Source: Acanthopleura granulata (lineage: Eukaryota; Mollusca; Polyplacophora; Chitonida; Chitonidae). Taken from it: DNA of 64,000 nt. The notes under the pieces are model-generated. The model did no database searches and was not told where the DNA came from. It saw only the letters and a list, made by a program, of their open reading frames with translations. A program made the position numbers and the translations under genes. The DNA lies in assembly GCA_016165875.1 (NCBI GenBank), contig JABBOT010000004.1, forward strand, positions 4,099,351 through 4,163,350, written 5' to 3'. Within the stretch, counting starts at the first letter, position 1, and every line of letters begins with the position of its first letter. This document shows, one piece after another, positions 48,101 to 61,400 of this stretch.

Positions 48101-51100
48101 TTTTTAGGTATGTACCACTTCCGGTTTGCTGACGTCATTTCCGGTTACGTAAAATTTGTCTTCATGCCTTGTGATAATATTATGCCTTAAGACTGCGTCT
48201 CTAGCCTCATTGATTATGGTGATATACACTATTGTATTTGATGACATCACTTCCGGTTTCCCAAAATTTGCACATCTGGAATCAACGTCCGAAACTGTAT
48301 CAGGTAGGACTATTTGTAAGACATCATGTGTACAAGAGTAGAAATTATTAGCAAAAAACGAATTTTTCGGTCACATGACATATTCACCCAATAGCGAGCT
48401 TGTACAATTTTCAAGGCAGAAAGTTTTCCTTATCATCCTGAATGTATCTAGGCTTTGTGGAATTTCAGTTCAATTGCATCTGCTGCTCTGGAGAAGATGT
48501 TTGAAGGTTTTTTTAGCAAAATCCAATATCTGTATTCAGGTCTGTAGCCAGAACATACTGCAGTTTCACAACCTTGCAACTTGTTGTTTTCTCTAGAATT
48601 GCGGGACAAAATTGTGGAGAACAATAATAATAATCCGAACGAAAACAAAAGGGATTCAAGCCTGAATGGCCTGACTGGCTTAATCTCCTAACAACAATCC
48701 TGACAATTTGAAAAGTATATCGCCCTGATGAGCCAATCCCCAAACAATTGCCATTATTCACCATCTTCAGACTTATTTCTTTAAAACGAAATTCCATTTT
48801 GATCTTATGGGTAACTTAAATTTGCTGATTATACCATTTTTCTAACTATTCTGATAGTCAGAAAAATCCCCAAAGAAAAGTAGCACACCACAGTACGTTA
48901 CACCACTTATACCCATGTCCAATTGAAAACAAAATTATCAGATTGTCATCAGATAATTCTTGCCACAAACCCTGTAGCCAGTTCTTGTTACCTGAGTTGA
49001 GCAGAGACAGCAGGTTTAGACACAGCTGCTGATGGCGAAGGTAAAGGAAGATCAGTTTTTAACATGTCCTTCTCTAATGATGCTCTTTCCTCACGCAGCT
49101 CTAAAAACAGCAAGAAACATTCATAACATGAGTTACTGCTTCACTAGGGGTGTGGTCAAAGTTTCTACAAACTGTTCAGCCATTCCCGAATGCTGGCAGA
49201 AAGTAGCCTATTCCTGGACATATTTTGCGGTTAGAGTCTGACATTAATTTCCAAAAGGTGCATTTTTACTTAGTAAAAAGCAATCCTGGGCGTATTCCTA
49301 CCTGAGATACTTGGCTCCACATCATTTACAGCCGTGGCTTCATCTCTAAAATTAGCCTCATCATCCAAACACCCCTGCAAATTGTAGGTATGAAAATACA
49401 CAACAAAATTACACAACATAACTTGGATGTAAGAGATCTTTGCTTTTAGTTTCTGGGTTTGAAAATGGCCCAGAGAACATGCTGCAGATGACAAGTTACT
49501 GACCAGTGAGTTCACATGTTCACATCTATCTCTGACTGTTTCCGCTTTTGTCTAACATCAGAGATACCTAATGAAGGTTCGCTGTCACTGCCAAAATTTT
49601 GCTTCTCTCTCTACCCATCGACCTAACATCAAGTGAAATATTCTAGACAGCAGTACAATATCTCAACCAAATACATGAATAAACCAACCACATAATCATG
49701 GCAACTCTTATTTTATACTAACATGTATTCAGCAAGATAACTGAGACATTAACTCACCTGAAGAAAACCAATGTCTGACACTAACTGTGAGATTTCATCT
49801 TCCAAAATGGTCCTGAAAATATCACACAAATGTAATCAATGCATTAATTCACATTTCACCGGCCATATGCCTTAACATCTATTCAAACAAAACCTGACTA
49901 AGCTTGTGTTTCTGCTGTCTTCAGTCTTGAGGTTTGTCGGATACTTTCCTCCAGGCAATGAACTCAAATACCAAAGTGAAAGGCCCTACCGGAAAACAAA
50001 AATCAAACTAGAATGTAAATGTCTGAAATACCACTCACTGTTGATTGCAAGTTTTAACGTGATAAAGCATCAGTATTCGATACTGAAGGACTCAAAGGGC
50101 AAAATTTTGAAAATACTGAAATGAATTCCATAAAAATTAAGAAGCACCAGTTTAGTTCTTATCAAAGATGTATACAAGAAGTACTTTCATTGGAGTTCTG
50201 TGGACCAAAGGTATAACAAACAAACCAAAATGTATTCAAGAGAACATGAAGCAACAGCACTACATGCCTGAGAAAACTTTTCTGACTACATAAATGTATT
50301 TGCAAGAGATAAAAATAGGCAAGCTGAAAAACATAAAGACTTGTGAGAGGTCAAATATTGATATGGTATATGAACAAGATTATGGTTAGCTAAATTAATA
50401 ATGGGTATGTTGTAAGTAGCAGTCACAACCACACATCTTTATCCTAACCAGTATGTGGCCATTACACTGTGGCAGATGCTCCTTTAGAAGGCTTCTGTGT
50501 ATTTCCTGAATCTGTTTAGTATATGAATTTTCCATTTTAGTATAATTTTCTCAAGTATCATCACATTTCAGTTTTGAGTATGCAAACAATTCAGTCGACA
50601 AACCTTAAATGCTGAACAACTTCATCCACTTCTAAGATATTCAGTTTAACATTCATGGCTTCCACTTCCTCACTGACAGTGGACGCTAGTGACATTCTAT
50701 TAAATCAAGGCAAGAAATATGTATCAAATGTCAAACCAGGGAAGATTATTGAGCATAAAAATATAAAATACATAATTAAATAAAAAGTATGCAGGAAGTT
50801 CATCCATCAAATTTGCAGAATCTTGCTAGACTTTTCCTTCATACTGACTGGAAAGATAGGATAAATAATTCAAGATTAATGTAAAATATACTTAGCATTT
50901 TGAATTTCTCAAAGTCTTTTGAAACCATTAAAAAGTATAGAAGTTGTTAAATTTATTAAACTGAACCCACCTATCGCTGCAGGGTGACAGCAGCATGGGG
51001 GTTTCCCTGCCCTGAGAGCTCATCATAGTAGAGGGTCGCGAAGTTGTGGATGGTTTATCAGCCTCTAAAAAGATCACAAGTTTATCAAAAAACTTTACAG

Positions 51101-53702
51101 AATGCAGCTTTGCTTAAAACATAGCATTTATTTTTTCAGGGTCCTGACATTCCAACCAATGTTAAAGGTTAGGTCAGACCTTTCTCTTAACAATATATCA
51201 GACATGTCAGACTCCTCTGAATATAAAACACATGACTCTTTAAGTCCTGACTAAGGTTCAAACAACTGGTCCTAGCCTGAATACAATAAGGAACTTCATC
51301 AATACAGACAAACAGACATGAACAGATTTGTGACTATAAGCTCTTTTTCATTCATCAGTAAGCCAAAACTGAAACAAAACTGGTCCGAATGGAGATAAGG
51401 GAATACTTCACAGTGAATGCTGAATATCATTAATATTGTTCTCGTGAGAGGTGGAAAAGATAACCCATAAGGTAAAAAGCCTGTCATGGGTTATCATTTC
51501 CGATCTTAACAGGTAAAATTGTTATGGTATTCAAAGTTAATTACTACTGCAATATTCTACTCATCATTTATGTTTCGACAATACACTGTATCATGATTTT
51601 GTGTATTCGAGCTAAGTTGAGCAAATTTTTCAGATGCTGAGATTGGAATGTCAAAAAACAAAATGTTTCATTTCTCATGTCATTGCATCTAAGTGTGAAA
51701 TATCAAAATGTATTTCTTTAATTATTCATTTATTTGATCATTTTTTTGTGCCTTACTCAAGAACATTTCACTTATATGACAGCTGCCAGCAATATGGTGG
51801 GAGGAAAAGTGATATGTAATGTGTAATAACACAAAATACTGACATTTCATCTTCCTGTAAATAATAAATTACTCTCCCACAAATGACGCCTAAAAGTCAA
51901 CTTCTGTATCAGATATTTACATTAGCAAAAAAACTTTATACATACTTTCCAAAGCATAGTTCAGAACAGCTTTGTTATGAGATGCAAAGACTTTCTCTGG
52001 GTCCCTGCAATAAAAAGAATTTGGGTTAATATTTATGGATGTCAGCCATTCATTACTGCATTTATATACTTTGCATTCCGAGTCAAAGACTTAAACCCGT
52101 ATTCAGGACAAAAATGAAAGCAAGAACTGCTGAACTGCCATGGCCATGTGCACTCCTGAGGGTTGTGCCATTCCTCCTGCATCACAGAGTGCCACAACAC
52201 CATGCTTCTGTCCAATCTCTAGGACTGCATAACAACAGTTTGTATAATATTTTATAACAGTTTGCTCTGGAGATAACACACAAGAGATGCTACAGTGTTA
52301 GTCACAACTGATTTGATGCTTATTGAAACATAAGGATATACACATGTATCATTGTAGCAAATGTCACCTGGTTCAAATCTGGAGGTTTTTCCACCTTCAA
52401 TTTAACCCAGATGTCGCTACAGCAGCACTCCACATCTAGCAGAAACACCGAGAAAGCCCAATCCCCAATCACACTTTCCCCTCATCACGCTGTGACTCAC
52501 CAGAACAAAATGTTCCCATGCTGATGCCATGTTGACATCGTCACAACTGATATTCTATGCAACAAATGACATGTGCCTTGTCACTTTTATCAATGTTACA
52601 TATGCTACCTTGAGCAGTAGCTGTTGTGTGCCTGTGACATGATGGCAGGTGGTTCGTTCAGGTGTGCGATTGGGCTTTGAATCAGGTGACATTTATGACG
52701 ATGGTACATATGTTCCCTAACCATAGAAGCAGGTGAGGCCACTCCATTGCCTGCTATACTCACACTCCTTGTCTATTTGCTCGCTCTCGTATGTTCTCAA
52801 CAAAGAACTTGATTTCTTGTCTAAGCCGATCTCTAACAGCAGGTGGCTCAGGAAGCCTTTTCTTTAAACTCTCAGAGTAAGTTTCACACCTGAAGTCGCT
52901 CCAAATGTCCAGTAATGTTTCAACCTAAACCAAAAACAAGGCCTAACGTTCAGTAATGCTCATTAGCAGATGTTCCCTTAGCAAAACAACCAACAACCAG
53001 AACCTTATTCATACAAACTCCCCAAAAAAAGAAATAATACATACAAGAAAATAGGCACTTGACATTTTTGAAAACACTCCTTTGAAAAAAAAGTGATAAG
53101 ATCCATATTTGTTCAACTCCATATGATACTGAACAACGAAATTTGGACCAAAGAAACCTTGGAGATATAATATATATATATATATATAATGGACATAGAT
53201 CTTACTACTTTCTCTCCACTGGTGTTTTCAAACATGTCTCAGACTACTAATACAGACTGCTACAGAAGGTCATGACAATGTTAGAGCTACATACATGCAC
53301 TGTAACATTTTCTCTGAAGATATAAAGGTTTTCCAGTTTGAAACTGAGAGCAGGGTAAGATAAAACTGATATAAACTAACTTTTTTACAACTTAGAAAGT
53401 CCACCTTACCATAAAAAGTGAACTCCTTGGATATGCAAAAGCTATTCTGGAGTTGAAACTCAAAATGCATACATTTTCACCACAATAACACAACATTACA
53501 AAGACAATATGTGTTACATAAATCTGTGTTGCACCTCTTCGTGTAATTCCAGGCTCTGTTCCACCAGGGACTCGCCCAGAATCTCCCTGATCTCGTGTCT
53601 CTCGTACTCAGGCGTGTACTGCTCCACTAACTTCCACAATGACACAGGTGGTTCATAAGCACAGGGATTGAAGGTTGGAGAATCTGCCATAGTTCCCACC
53701 AT
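45151..53702 (-). CDS. CCDC24: CCDC24 orthologue, coiled-coil domain-containing protein 24 (complete, nine exons, 402 aa)
   Basis: Exons in reading order: 53702-53535, 52924-52764, 52004-51946, 51064-50971, 50696-50604, 49812-49758, 49374-49302, 49100-48992, 45547-45151. Every junction is GT-AG and phases close exactly (1209 nt including stop). The N-terminus, SLWKLVEQYTPEYERHEIRE then ILGESLVEQSLELHEE, matches the start of human CCDC24. So do LPEPPAVRDRLRQEIKFF, SHNKAVLNYALE and LNILEVDEVVQHLR. Predicted coiled coils lie around residues 35-110 and 175-210. Residues from about 270 to the end are a Pro/Ser/Arg-rich, probably disordered tail ending in PRPNSADRFRKMVIQSRDGV. At 402 residues it is longer than the roughly 300-residue human protein, mainly through this tail. 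The family's biochemical role is not established, so none is assigned. Start: Met at 53702 is used; MADSP four codons later is an alternative. Exon 1's donor is GAG|GTGCAA, a weaker consensus. The last intron is about 3.4 kb and repeat-rich. Confidence 0.92.
45730..46500 (-). repeat. tRNA-like SINE heads in tandem copies inside the last CCDC24 intron
   Basis: Four stretches (about 45735-45800, 45850-45925, 46290-46370 and 46400-46470) share a minus-strand tRNA-like segment. The two best contain GGGTTCAAATCCAG or TAGGGTTCAAATCCAG, a T-arm and B-box word, preceded by a CTATGCTG...TCTAGTA-like D-arm word. Acceptor-stem pairing is poor and no discriminator end is evident, so these are read as tRNA-derived repeats rather than working tRNAs. 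Confidence 0.6.
45993..46754. repeat. Duplicated block of about 145 bp, spaced 615 bp
   Basis: 45993-46136 and 46608-46754 share ATTGACTTAACGCAGGATAG (second copy ATTGACTTGACCCAGGACAG), GGATTTCATG, AAGTAAATGGGA and GACAAAATCTA. With the tRNA-like segments on their left, this suggests two copies of one composite element. Confidence 0.75.
47255..47755. repeat. Diverged direct duplication in the last CCDC24 intron
   Basis: 47255-47400 and 47625-47755 share GCAAATATGGGG, GCTTTTTC, AGATTCGTGATCA and CAAACTACGTCAGGTA. A word ACATCACTTCCGGTT recurs at about 47787 and 48242 with variants near 48112 and 48132. Confidence 0.7.
51722..51815 (-). mobile_element. SINE fragment in a CCDC24 intron
   Basis: TTCATTTATTTGATCATTTT, then TACTCAAGAACATTTCACTT and GGTGGGAGGAAAAG: only the tail half of the family in reverse orientation. 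Confidence 0.8.
53166..53191. repeat. (TA)n microsatellite
   Basis: A run of TA dinucleotides in the first CCDC24 intron. Confidence 0.9.
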
Positions 53703-55889
53703 GTTCTACAGCATCCACCCACGGATACCAAGGGATGGCACTGAACCCCACTTCATCCACTCAAAGACAACTAACTAGAATAAAAGATTCACCAAAGGTA
53801 TTCAAGTCGCTTGCAGACCTGAGACTTAACTGCATCCACATGAACCTTCAATACATTAACCAGCCAATACTTGCCCTGATCACTTGTACTGATAATTTTA
53901 CATTTCTGTCAATGCTTCTAGCCATTATAGTTCACCAGGGGCTCCAGAGTTACTAATATTCTTGATTCTACCTCTGCATAAGACTATAACCTTATAATAG
54001 TCGTTTAGTTCTAAAGTGGAAATTCATTTAAAATACTGAATAGGGTGTTCCCGAGTTAAGAGTTTTCACTGTTGCATAAATAGGGATTAACAACACTCCA
54101 ACTTCAATCGTATCAATATACTTACTGTCATATTACCTTTCAATCTTAAAACTATCTTTTCAAATAGTAACTAAAGAAATATCTGAATTTCAGTCTATGT
54201 CGGGGAAGGAATTATACTGAGCTCATATTCCGTGATTGCCTTGAATAATCTCGTCCTCTGTGTCGTCTTACGAGGGAGAAAGCACTGTTAGTAGTGTTTT
54301 GTCAATAAGCCTATATCAAAACATTTTGTTTTAAATACATCTAATGAATTGATACAATTGGTGCTCATGATTACCGGTCCATTTTACGCTGAGATTATGG
54401 GACGAAATCAGTTTGTTGTCAAGCGTTGTTAGGGTAACCGCAACTTCAGATCGCAATTTGTAGCTAACAAAGACCTTTAAATTTGAAGAAATATAAACAA
54501 ACTCACCGTTGTGTACACTTTTATCGACTCGTAAGTAACAGAATGACATAAAAATGGTCACATCACAAAGAAAAAAAAAGAAATTTTTAGCATCAACGCT
54601 GTTAGATTCCTCGCACTGGTGACCTTACACGCCTTTATGTATTCTTACCTCCTTTAGCAAAGAGTTCCAAAACAGAAACACGTGCTTTCCATGTCAAGCA
54701 AAAACATGTTCACCAGCGTGAAGTCCTTTTTGGCGTCCAAAATTGTGGATGTGTCACACAGTTTTAGTATCATATACTTGAAAACGCCCATATTTTCCTG
54801 ATTTAAGATTAAGCGACATTATTATTCTTAAAATACTTAATTATGCATTCATAAGTGTGTGACGGCTGCTACATATCGACATATATAGGCTATCATACGA
54901 TAATCTATAAACGTGGTTGTAATTTTAAAACTACACATTGATACAGAAGGATGGGTGGACTAAGAGTGCTTGATTCCAGACATTTATATTATTCTCTGCT
55001 ATATCTGTTTAAATTGTCAGTCGACATCACCTCATTGCGTCTCTGAAAGAGTGGTTTCTTTCAAGATGTGAACTAGATGGAGATTGATGACGAGGTGTGA
55101 AAGAAACTTACTAAGACAGTCATAATCAAGAATGTCAGAGGAATTCAGCGTCTGATCGTCAGTAACCTTGACAATATCAACTTATTGGCGATACTGGATT
55201 TGCTTTGACATTCAAATCAAAATAATGTCTACATATAATTAAGCGTTAAGACAACTTATGGCTGAAGCACTCTTCGTTAAAAGGATTGAACAAATTCTCT
55301 CGAGTGCAAAAACCTGTTCGAATTTTTATGAAATCTTTGCTGAATTAACTGCGTTTGAGTATTTTGCGAACGACTGGGGATCTGAACTTGCCCATGTACT
55401 TAAGCCTATCCACAGACCAATCAGAGAGCTAGGAAATATCAGCTGTTTATAAGCTGTGACTTGAACCATTTGAGGTGACAGTCAAAATGACATGTAGTAA
55501 TCATGGAACATGGCACTGTTTGAATGTTATATGTTTTATCTGCAGCATGTACATGTGTGAACAACACTGCGAAGTATCTCCAGACCATTGTGTTGTTGTG
55601 GGAGTAAGTTTCTTGATTATTTCATGTCAAAAATTTCCGTATATACTTTAGTTTTAACCACAACCTTAGCACTTGGAAGAATTACATTACAGCCTAAACA
55701 GAATGGCTGCGTTTCATGCTACGGAGCACAATCAAATGTCAGTTTCCACTGTCGTGGTAGCTGTTATTCACGTCATCTAAACACGAATTACAGCATCCAA
55801 GCTGTTAGTTTCTCCTTCTGGCAGACTAATTCAGTTAGTCAATTCAATTATCATTGTGGCATACCAATTCATAGTGTTTTTTCACAGTA
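53703..55889. other. Intergenic stretch upstream of CCDC24
   Basis: Should hold the CCDC24 promoter at its left end. No other gene was recognised. A 64-codon plus-strand frame at 55258-55452 (MAEALFVKRIEQILSSAKTC...) reads like a helical peptide but has no splice or family support. Confidence 0.5.
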
Positions 55890-56415
55890 TCCTTTCATCA
55901 TCCTGATTTATACTCTCCTGCTACATTATCTTTAGAGAATCATCCTTTATGAAGGCCTGCCACATTTTCAGTCCAGCATCCGTATGTCTGGCATTCTATC
56001 ACATTATTATTCCAGCATTCTGATTTAGTGCCATGTCACATTATCCTTTCATCATTCTGATTTAGACTGTTGACTTATCCTTCCAGTATGTTGGTTTATG
56101 GTATCACATTATGATTTCAGCAAGCTGATTTATGGTTGATGGCCACATTTTCCATCCAACGTCCCATTCCTGGTATCTAATCTTTGGACACAGTATATTA
56201 TCTATAGTCTGATCAAGTCTCCTGCCACAATACCGTTTGTGGATACAGACTTATGATCTTGTCACATTATCCTTCCAGTATCCTGACAATCCTATCACAT
56301 TAATTGTCCTTCCAGCATCCTGATAAGTTGTTCAACACCTCATTTAACATTCCCTTCAGCAATCTGGTTTATACTTTTTATTCACCTTATTTTTCCAGCA
56401 TTCTGAATTCATCCA
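55890..56415. repeat. Degenerate minisatellite, about 40-60-bp unit
   Basis: The word ATCCTTCCAGCATCCTGAT recurs with changes about nine times, often preceded by TCACATTA and followed by TTTATG. Units are uneven and diverged. Confidence 0.7.
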
Positions 56416-56939
56416 TTTGTAACATCCTACCTGTATGCTCATTAACATATGCCTACGCTGTACATGTAATTATTTTATTTGCTCAAGTCTTTTACTTATG
56501 AGACCCCACCAAGAGCACCAGACACATCCCCACACAGAATATACTGATGCAAGACGTGATCCCTACCATCCTCTGCCAGACATTGTATGATGACCTCATG
56601 GGGAAACAATATCATTGTTCTACGCGTGAACATCAACCACTTGCCCCCTCCCCCCCCTCCCCAGTCCCCGGCAGCCAAGACAGTACCAAGGTTGCCATTG
56701 GTATGAGCGGGTCCAGCAGTGAGCCCATGCATCCCTGGGTTCAAGAAGGATGTTCTAACCTTCTGGTTACTGTGTTGCTGTCCTTCCACTAATTTCTTGG
56801 CTGCGCACAGAAAAGGAAACTAAGAAGTGTTACAAATCTGGAAATGATAAAGTTTTATGCAAAATTTTGCAAACGTTCACAAATTCTTTTATTCAGCAGG
56901 AAAATACTGATTGCCAAACAAATCCTGAAAACTTTCACC

Positions 56940-57195
56940 TCTGTAGACAAGATGTTTTGAGAGAGGACTTGAATATCACAATCAATGCGAAACAAGATTT
57001 GTTATAAAACTGGATACAAAGTTTAATAAGAATTCATTGAATGGTCCATGATGATTTATGAATAACAGGAGAATATATTCAGAGAGAACTTGAATACCAC
57101 AATCAATACGAAACAAGATTTGTTATAAAACTGGATACAAAGTTCAATAAAAATTTATTGAGTGGACCATGATGATTATTGAATAATAGCAGAAT
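56940..57195. repeat. Two-unit direct repeat of about 119 bp
   Basis: GAATATCACAATCAATGCG and GAATACCACAATCAATACG open the two units; AAACAAGATTTGTTATAAAA and CTGGATACAAAGTT are shared. Confidence 0.85.
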
Positions 57196-58064
57196 ATACA
57201 ATCAAATGAATCGACACAGACCAGTGATTTTTGGCAAAGAAAACTAAAAAGCACAACACAGATGACAAATGAGGCCAACACTGCTGCTACTTGATAACAG
57301 TATACACAGTCAGAATGAACTATCGATGTCAGAAGGGGAAATATGGTTTTGTCATATTATTGTCTTAATGTTTTTACATTTGTCTTGATTGTTCTTTAAT
57401 GACAGTCATCTCAGGATGTTGGCTTGATAATAAATTTTCTCACAGCTGTTCCACCTTGTACAAAAATGCACATATATATAAGAGGAAGGCAAATCAAAGG
57501 ATTTTGTTATTGTCACAAGTACGTATAGCCAGATGGGAGGTAGTCCACAGTACACCAATCATCTTGCATTTTGCAGATCTAACAACAAGGGACTCACTAG
57601 GCACTACTGCTTAATGGTTTTACTAGTGCCATAACACTGGAGTCACATGATCAGGATTTCTTGAAAACTGAACACTCATTACCAATTCATTTCTTAATTC
57701 ATAGGGTACAAGGTACAAAATGTGATGAGAAGAATAGTGAGGTAAGCATTTTAGAACTCAAGATCTACATTTCAAGCAATCAAAATATATATATTCAATC
57801 AGCTCCATCACCACAAATATGTTAATAAAAATACATAGCATTAAACACACCCGATTTTTGGATTAGAGAAATCCCCATGTTCTTGTACATGGACACAAAC
57901 AATTGTACCAGCCTACTGAGTTTTTACTCTTATTGTCATGAAATGAAAGTCGGATTTAACTCCATGAAACAAACAAATAAAACATTACAATACATGAAAT
58001 AAGTATGAAAGTGTTCAGTGATATTTCTTGATCACATCACTGTATATTTTATGCCACATTCTCT
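57196..58064. other. Intergenic stretch right of the 119-bp repeat
   Basis: No coding signal. It may contain the distal ORC1 3' UTR. Confidence 0.45.
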
Positions 58065-58451
58065 TTTAATACTACTACATATCTCTCAATAAAAACCTGA
58101 CTCTCATAGCTGCAACAGATTACCCATGGCAAACATGACATCAATACTCCTGCTCACTTGGATTCTCATAACTACATCTCTCAGTACAAACATGATATCA
58201 TCACTGCCAACATAAGGATGATTCTCATAACTATGACATATCCTTCAACGTAAACATGACATCATCACTGATGATCTCAATAAAAACACGATATCATCAC
58301 TGCTGATGTATAGCCAGATTCTCATAGTTATGACACATCCCTCGATAGTAACTTGACAAAACTGCTGATGTTAAGCCATTTTCTCATAACTATGACACAT
58401 CTCTCAATGCAAACATAACATCATCAGTGCTGACGTTAAGCCTGATTCTCA
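58065..58451 (-). repeat. Tandem array derived from the last ORC1 coding exon
   Basis: Units of about 60-65 bp start at plus positions near 58381, 58319, 58274/58221, 58162 and 58102, each opening with a TTCTCATA-like word. The unit nearest the gene (58381-58451) contains the real ORC1 C-terminus and stop. The others lie past the stop in the 3' UTR or flank and decay with distance. Several still translate like ORC1: MRIWLYISSDDIVFLL, SDDVMFTLKDMS before a stop, and GSDDIMFVLRDV. The coding exon is conserved in animals, so it must be the source unit. Confidence 0.85.
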
Positions 58452-61400
58452 TGTTGATGTCGTTCCTGCTGTGCTCCAGTAACAAGAGTCTGGTGCTGCC
58501 CAGCTTGGTGCACAGCCCGCACACTTCGGACACTGATGGGGATGCGTAGCCTGAGGGAGGAGAGAGAAAGTAGTATGAAGAGTCAGCTATGTGACAATCA
58601 ATGAACATGTACATGTTAGTTAACATGGCTTTCCCTGGATAAGTTGTTAAATGGGTTCTCCCAGGATAAATAATGCATACTGGAATTCGGGATTCACTGC
58701 CTTTTCGGCAGCACTATATCAGAAGTTTTGTTTGATTGGTGTTTTACTCTGTACACAAGAATATTTCACTTATGCGACGGCGGCCAACTTTATGGTGGGA
58801 GGAAACTTTGCAGAACCTAGGAAAAACCCACAACCATCTTCAAATTGCTGGCAGACATTCCACTACAAGACACTAAATTAAGGATTAGTCACTTTTATTA
58901 CAAGGAAGAGATGAAGGGGTAGAGCAAAGGGACAACAAAGGCCTACCAGCAAGGTACCTGAGGAACCTCCACACCTGAAGCCAGGGCCAATTCAACATGA
59001 ACTGATAACACATACTGTTTAGCATACATGTGAGGAGGACTTCGTCTCTTTATAACAAGTCTTAACATCAGTCTATAATCTAGGGAAGGTATTGGTCAAT
59101 GTCTAGTAAAGGAGTATGGCTTCAAGATTAAAAAACCAACCATTGCATTTGTTTTCTTGTTTTGTCAGTGCACAGACAAGAAGGAAGGGCTGGCAGGGTG
59201 CCACAGCGTGCAGATTTTGGCTGCACAAACAGCAGGTGGAATACAGGCGGGAAGAAACACAGCTCGGCATTTCACCGTTAGAAAGCGATGGCCCCCATTC
59301 ATGTCAATCAACCAGCATGGGGTCTGTAAAATGTCGGCGTCTACTGACAACTACATGAGCTTATGGTGAAGAAGCATATGTTTCTTACAGAACATCTAAA
59401 CAATTATTGGATGGTGTTTTTCAAATCTTCAAACCTTTAAACTCTTTTCACTACAGTTTACGTTATACTCCCTTGGTCTCCTTTAACTGGTATGAAAACG
59501 GCACATTTCTTTGATCAAGCTTTCCCTCATCAAAACATGGCCGACAGTTGTCTTGATGCAGCTGCTGCACCCACAGAATTCTTTCCCTCCTTTGTCCATT
59601 AATACAGACTAAGGAAATACCATACCATAAAGTAAGAAATACACCTGCAGTCTGAGTGTTGAACCTAATAATGTAATATACCTTCCAGACGACACAATGC
59701 TACATGCTGAGAGAACACTTTACAGAACAAGGCCTCCTCCACTCCCGTCCTTTCAAACTCAGACACTACTGCTTTTAGAAATGTCTGCTCTTGAACTGAT
59801 GCATTCCTGCAATAAATTCAGAAATGTGTTGTTATTACAGAATTTACAATGTCTGAGAGACACACAGAGACAGAAAAGGTATAAAAAATAAAACAACTTT
59901 GCAACAGTATGTGTACTAAATCAATCTTCTTTTTTACATTCATCAATGACTCATCCACACAGAAAACGATCTTAAGAAAGAAGACACCAACGTGATTTTA
60001 TAACCAGGTGTCTGGCGACCTTACACATGAATGGTCAAGTCTTTACCTTTTGAAAAACTTTTGTCTATAAATGCCTCTGTAAGTATGGCACAAGGCTGTG
60101 GCATCTTTCATTGTCAAAATAATTCACTGCATCTTCTTTTAGATCAATTTCTGGATTTATTCTGTCTAAAATTACACTTAAGTATACTATAACCTCTTCC
60201 TCCTTTCAGAGAGTCTCTTTCAATGACATTTCAATAACAATAACACCCTGTACGACATCTTGGACTGCCAGATTAACAAATCAAGACCACAATGTCACAA
60301 TGTTCCCATTCAAGGGTAACACTGAGTTGTTTGTACGTCAGGTTTTTCGAAGGATTTGAACCAATGCCATGTGTTCATATTAACAACATTGTGTACACAG
60401 TGATGCAAGGATTTTTGAAGTACATTTTTACTGCTGTATGAGCCAAGGTTTTGAGGAGAGCTGCTTGTGTGGCCACACAAGGCATTGTTGTTGCATTTTA
60501 AACTGTACTGTTCGTTCAGGCTGTGAAATTTTCCTGAGCCACATAATGGTTAGCAAATTTCAAGGGTCTTGGTACCTGAATTAAAAACTGATAATGAAAC
60601 TGTGCAAGCACTTCCATTATGAAACAACTGAATCATTATGGCTTAATGCTACTTTTACATTTAGTGCACTCATAGAGTGGCAATCTTCACTTTGAAAGAA
60701 AATCAGTTGATAAATGTAAATGTAGCCCACTTTCACATCTAAACGCCCTTACCTCATAGCAACTATTTTGGGTGATGTGAACATCTCCCTGAGAGCAGCA
60801 TCCACATGGGCCATACCCACCAGGTTGTCTCCCTTGCCTGACATTTCAGTGATTTCTGTGGCTCTGCGGCAAATATCTAGAGCTCTCCTGGCATCCCCAG
60901 ACACAGCAGCCACCTTCAACACAAATACATATCTCTCCTTGCAGTCCTCAGCTGACTGTTGAGCGAGGTGGGGGGTTTTAGGGATTATTGATTATTCATT
61001 TATTGAATAATGAGATGTATTTGTTTACTGATTTGTGTTTTAACATTGTACTGAAGATTTTTTCACCTTAAGTTTCACTGGTGGAGGAAACTCGGATACT
61101 TGGTAGAAAACCTGAGTGTTTGAGGGGAAACAACAGAGTATAAATATATGTACATGATAAACCATATGACCTCTCACGTGTCATCTTACATGAGAACTCA
61201 TATTTTTTGGCCAGATACTGTCAGAAATTCAGAAAATTTATCCCAATAATGATAATGAAAAATATTCACGCAGCAGAGCCAAAGCAAAACAAATGGATTT
61301 GAGTCTGCAGCATCACTGATGAGGACTTGTCACTCAGCTATACTACTTGAAGTAACAACCCTAATAGTTGCCTCAATCACAACAGCTCTAGGCTTGATGA

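Noticed and set aside
55258..55452. 64-codon plus-strand ORF as a first exon
   Set aside because: Reads plausibly as helix, but no GT donor in a suitable position and no partner exon found.
56640..56680. C-rich run as a regulatory element
   Set aside because: A short low-complexity stretch with no gene start nearby.
59116..59358. ORFs on both strands in the last ORC1 intron
   Set aside because: A locally GC-rich patch opens several frames at once; no ORC1 similarity and no need for it in the exon chain.
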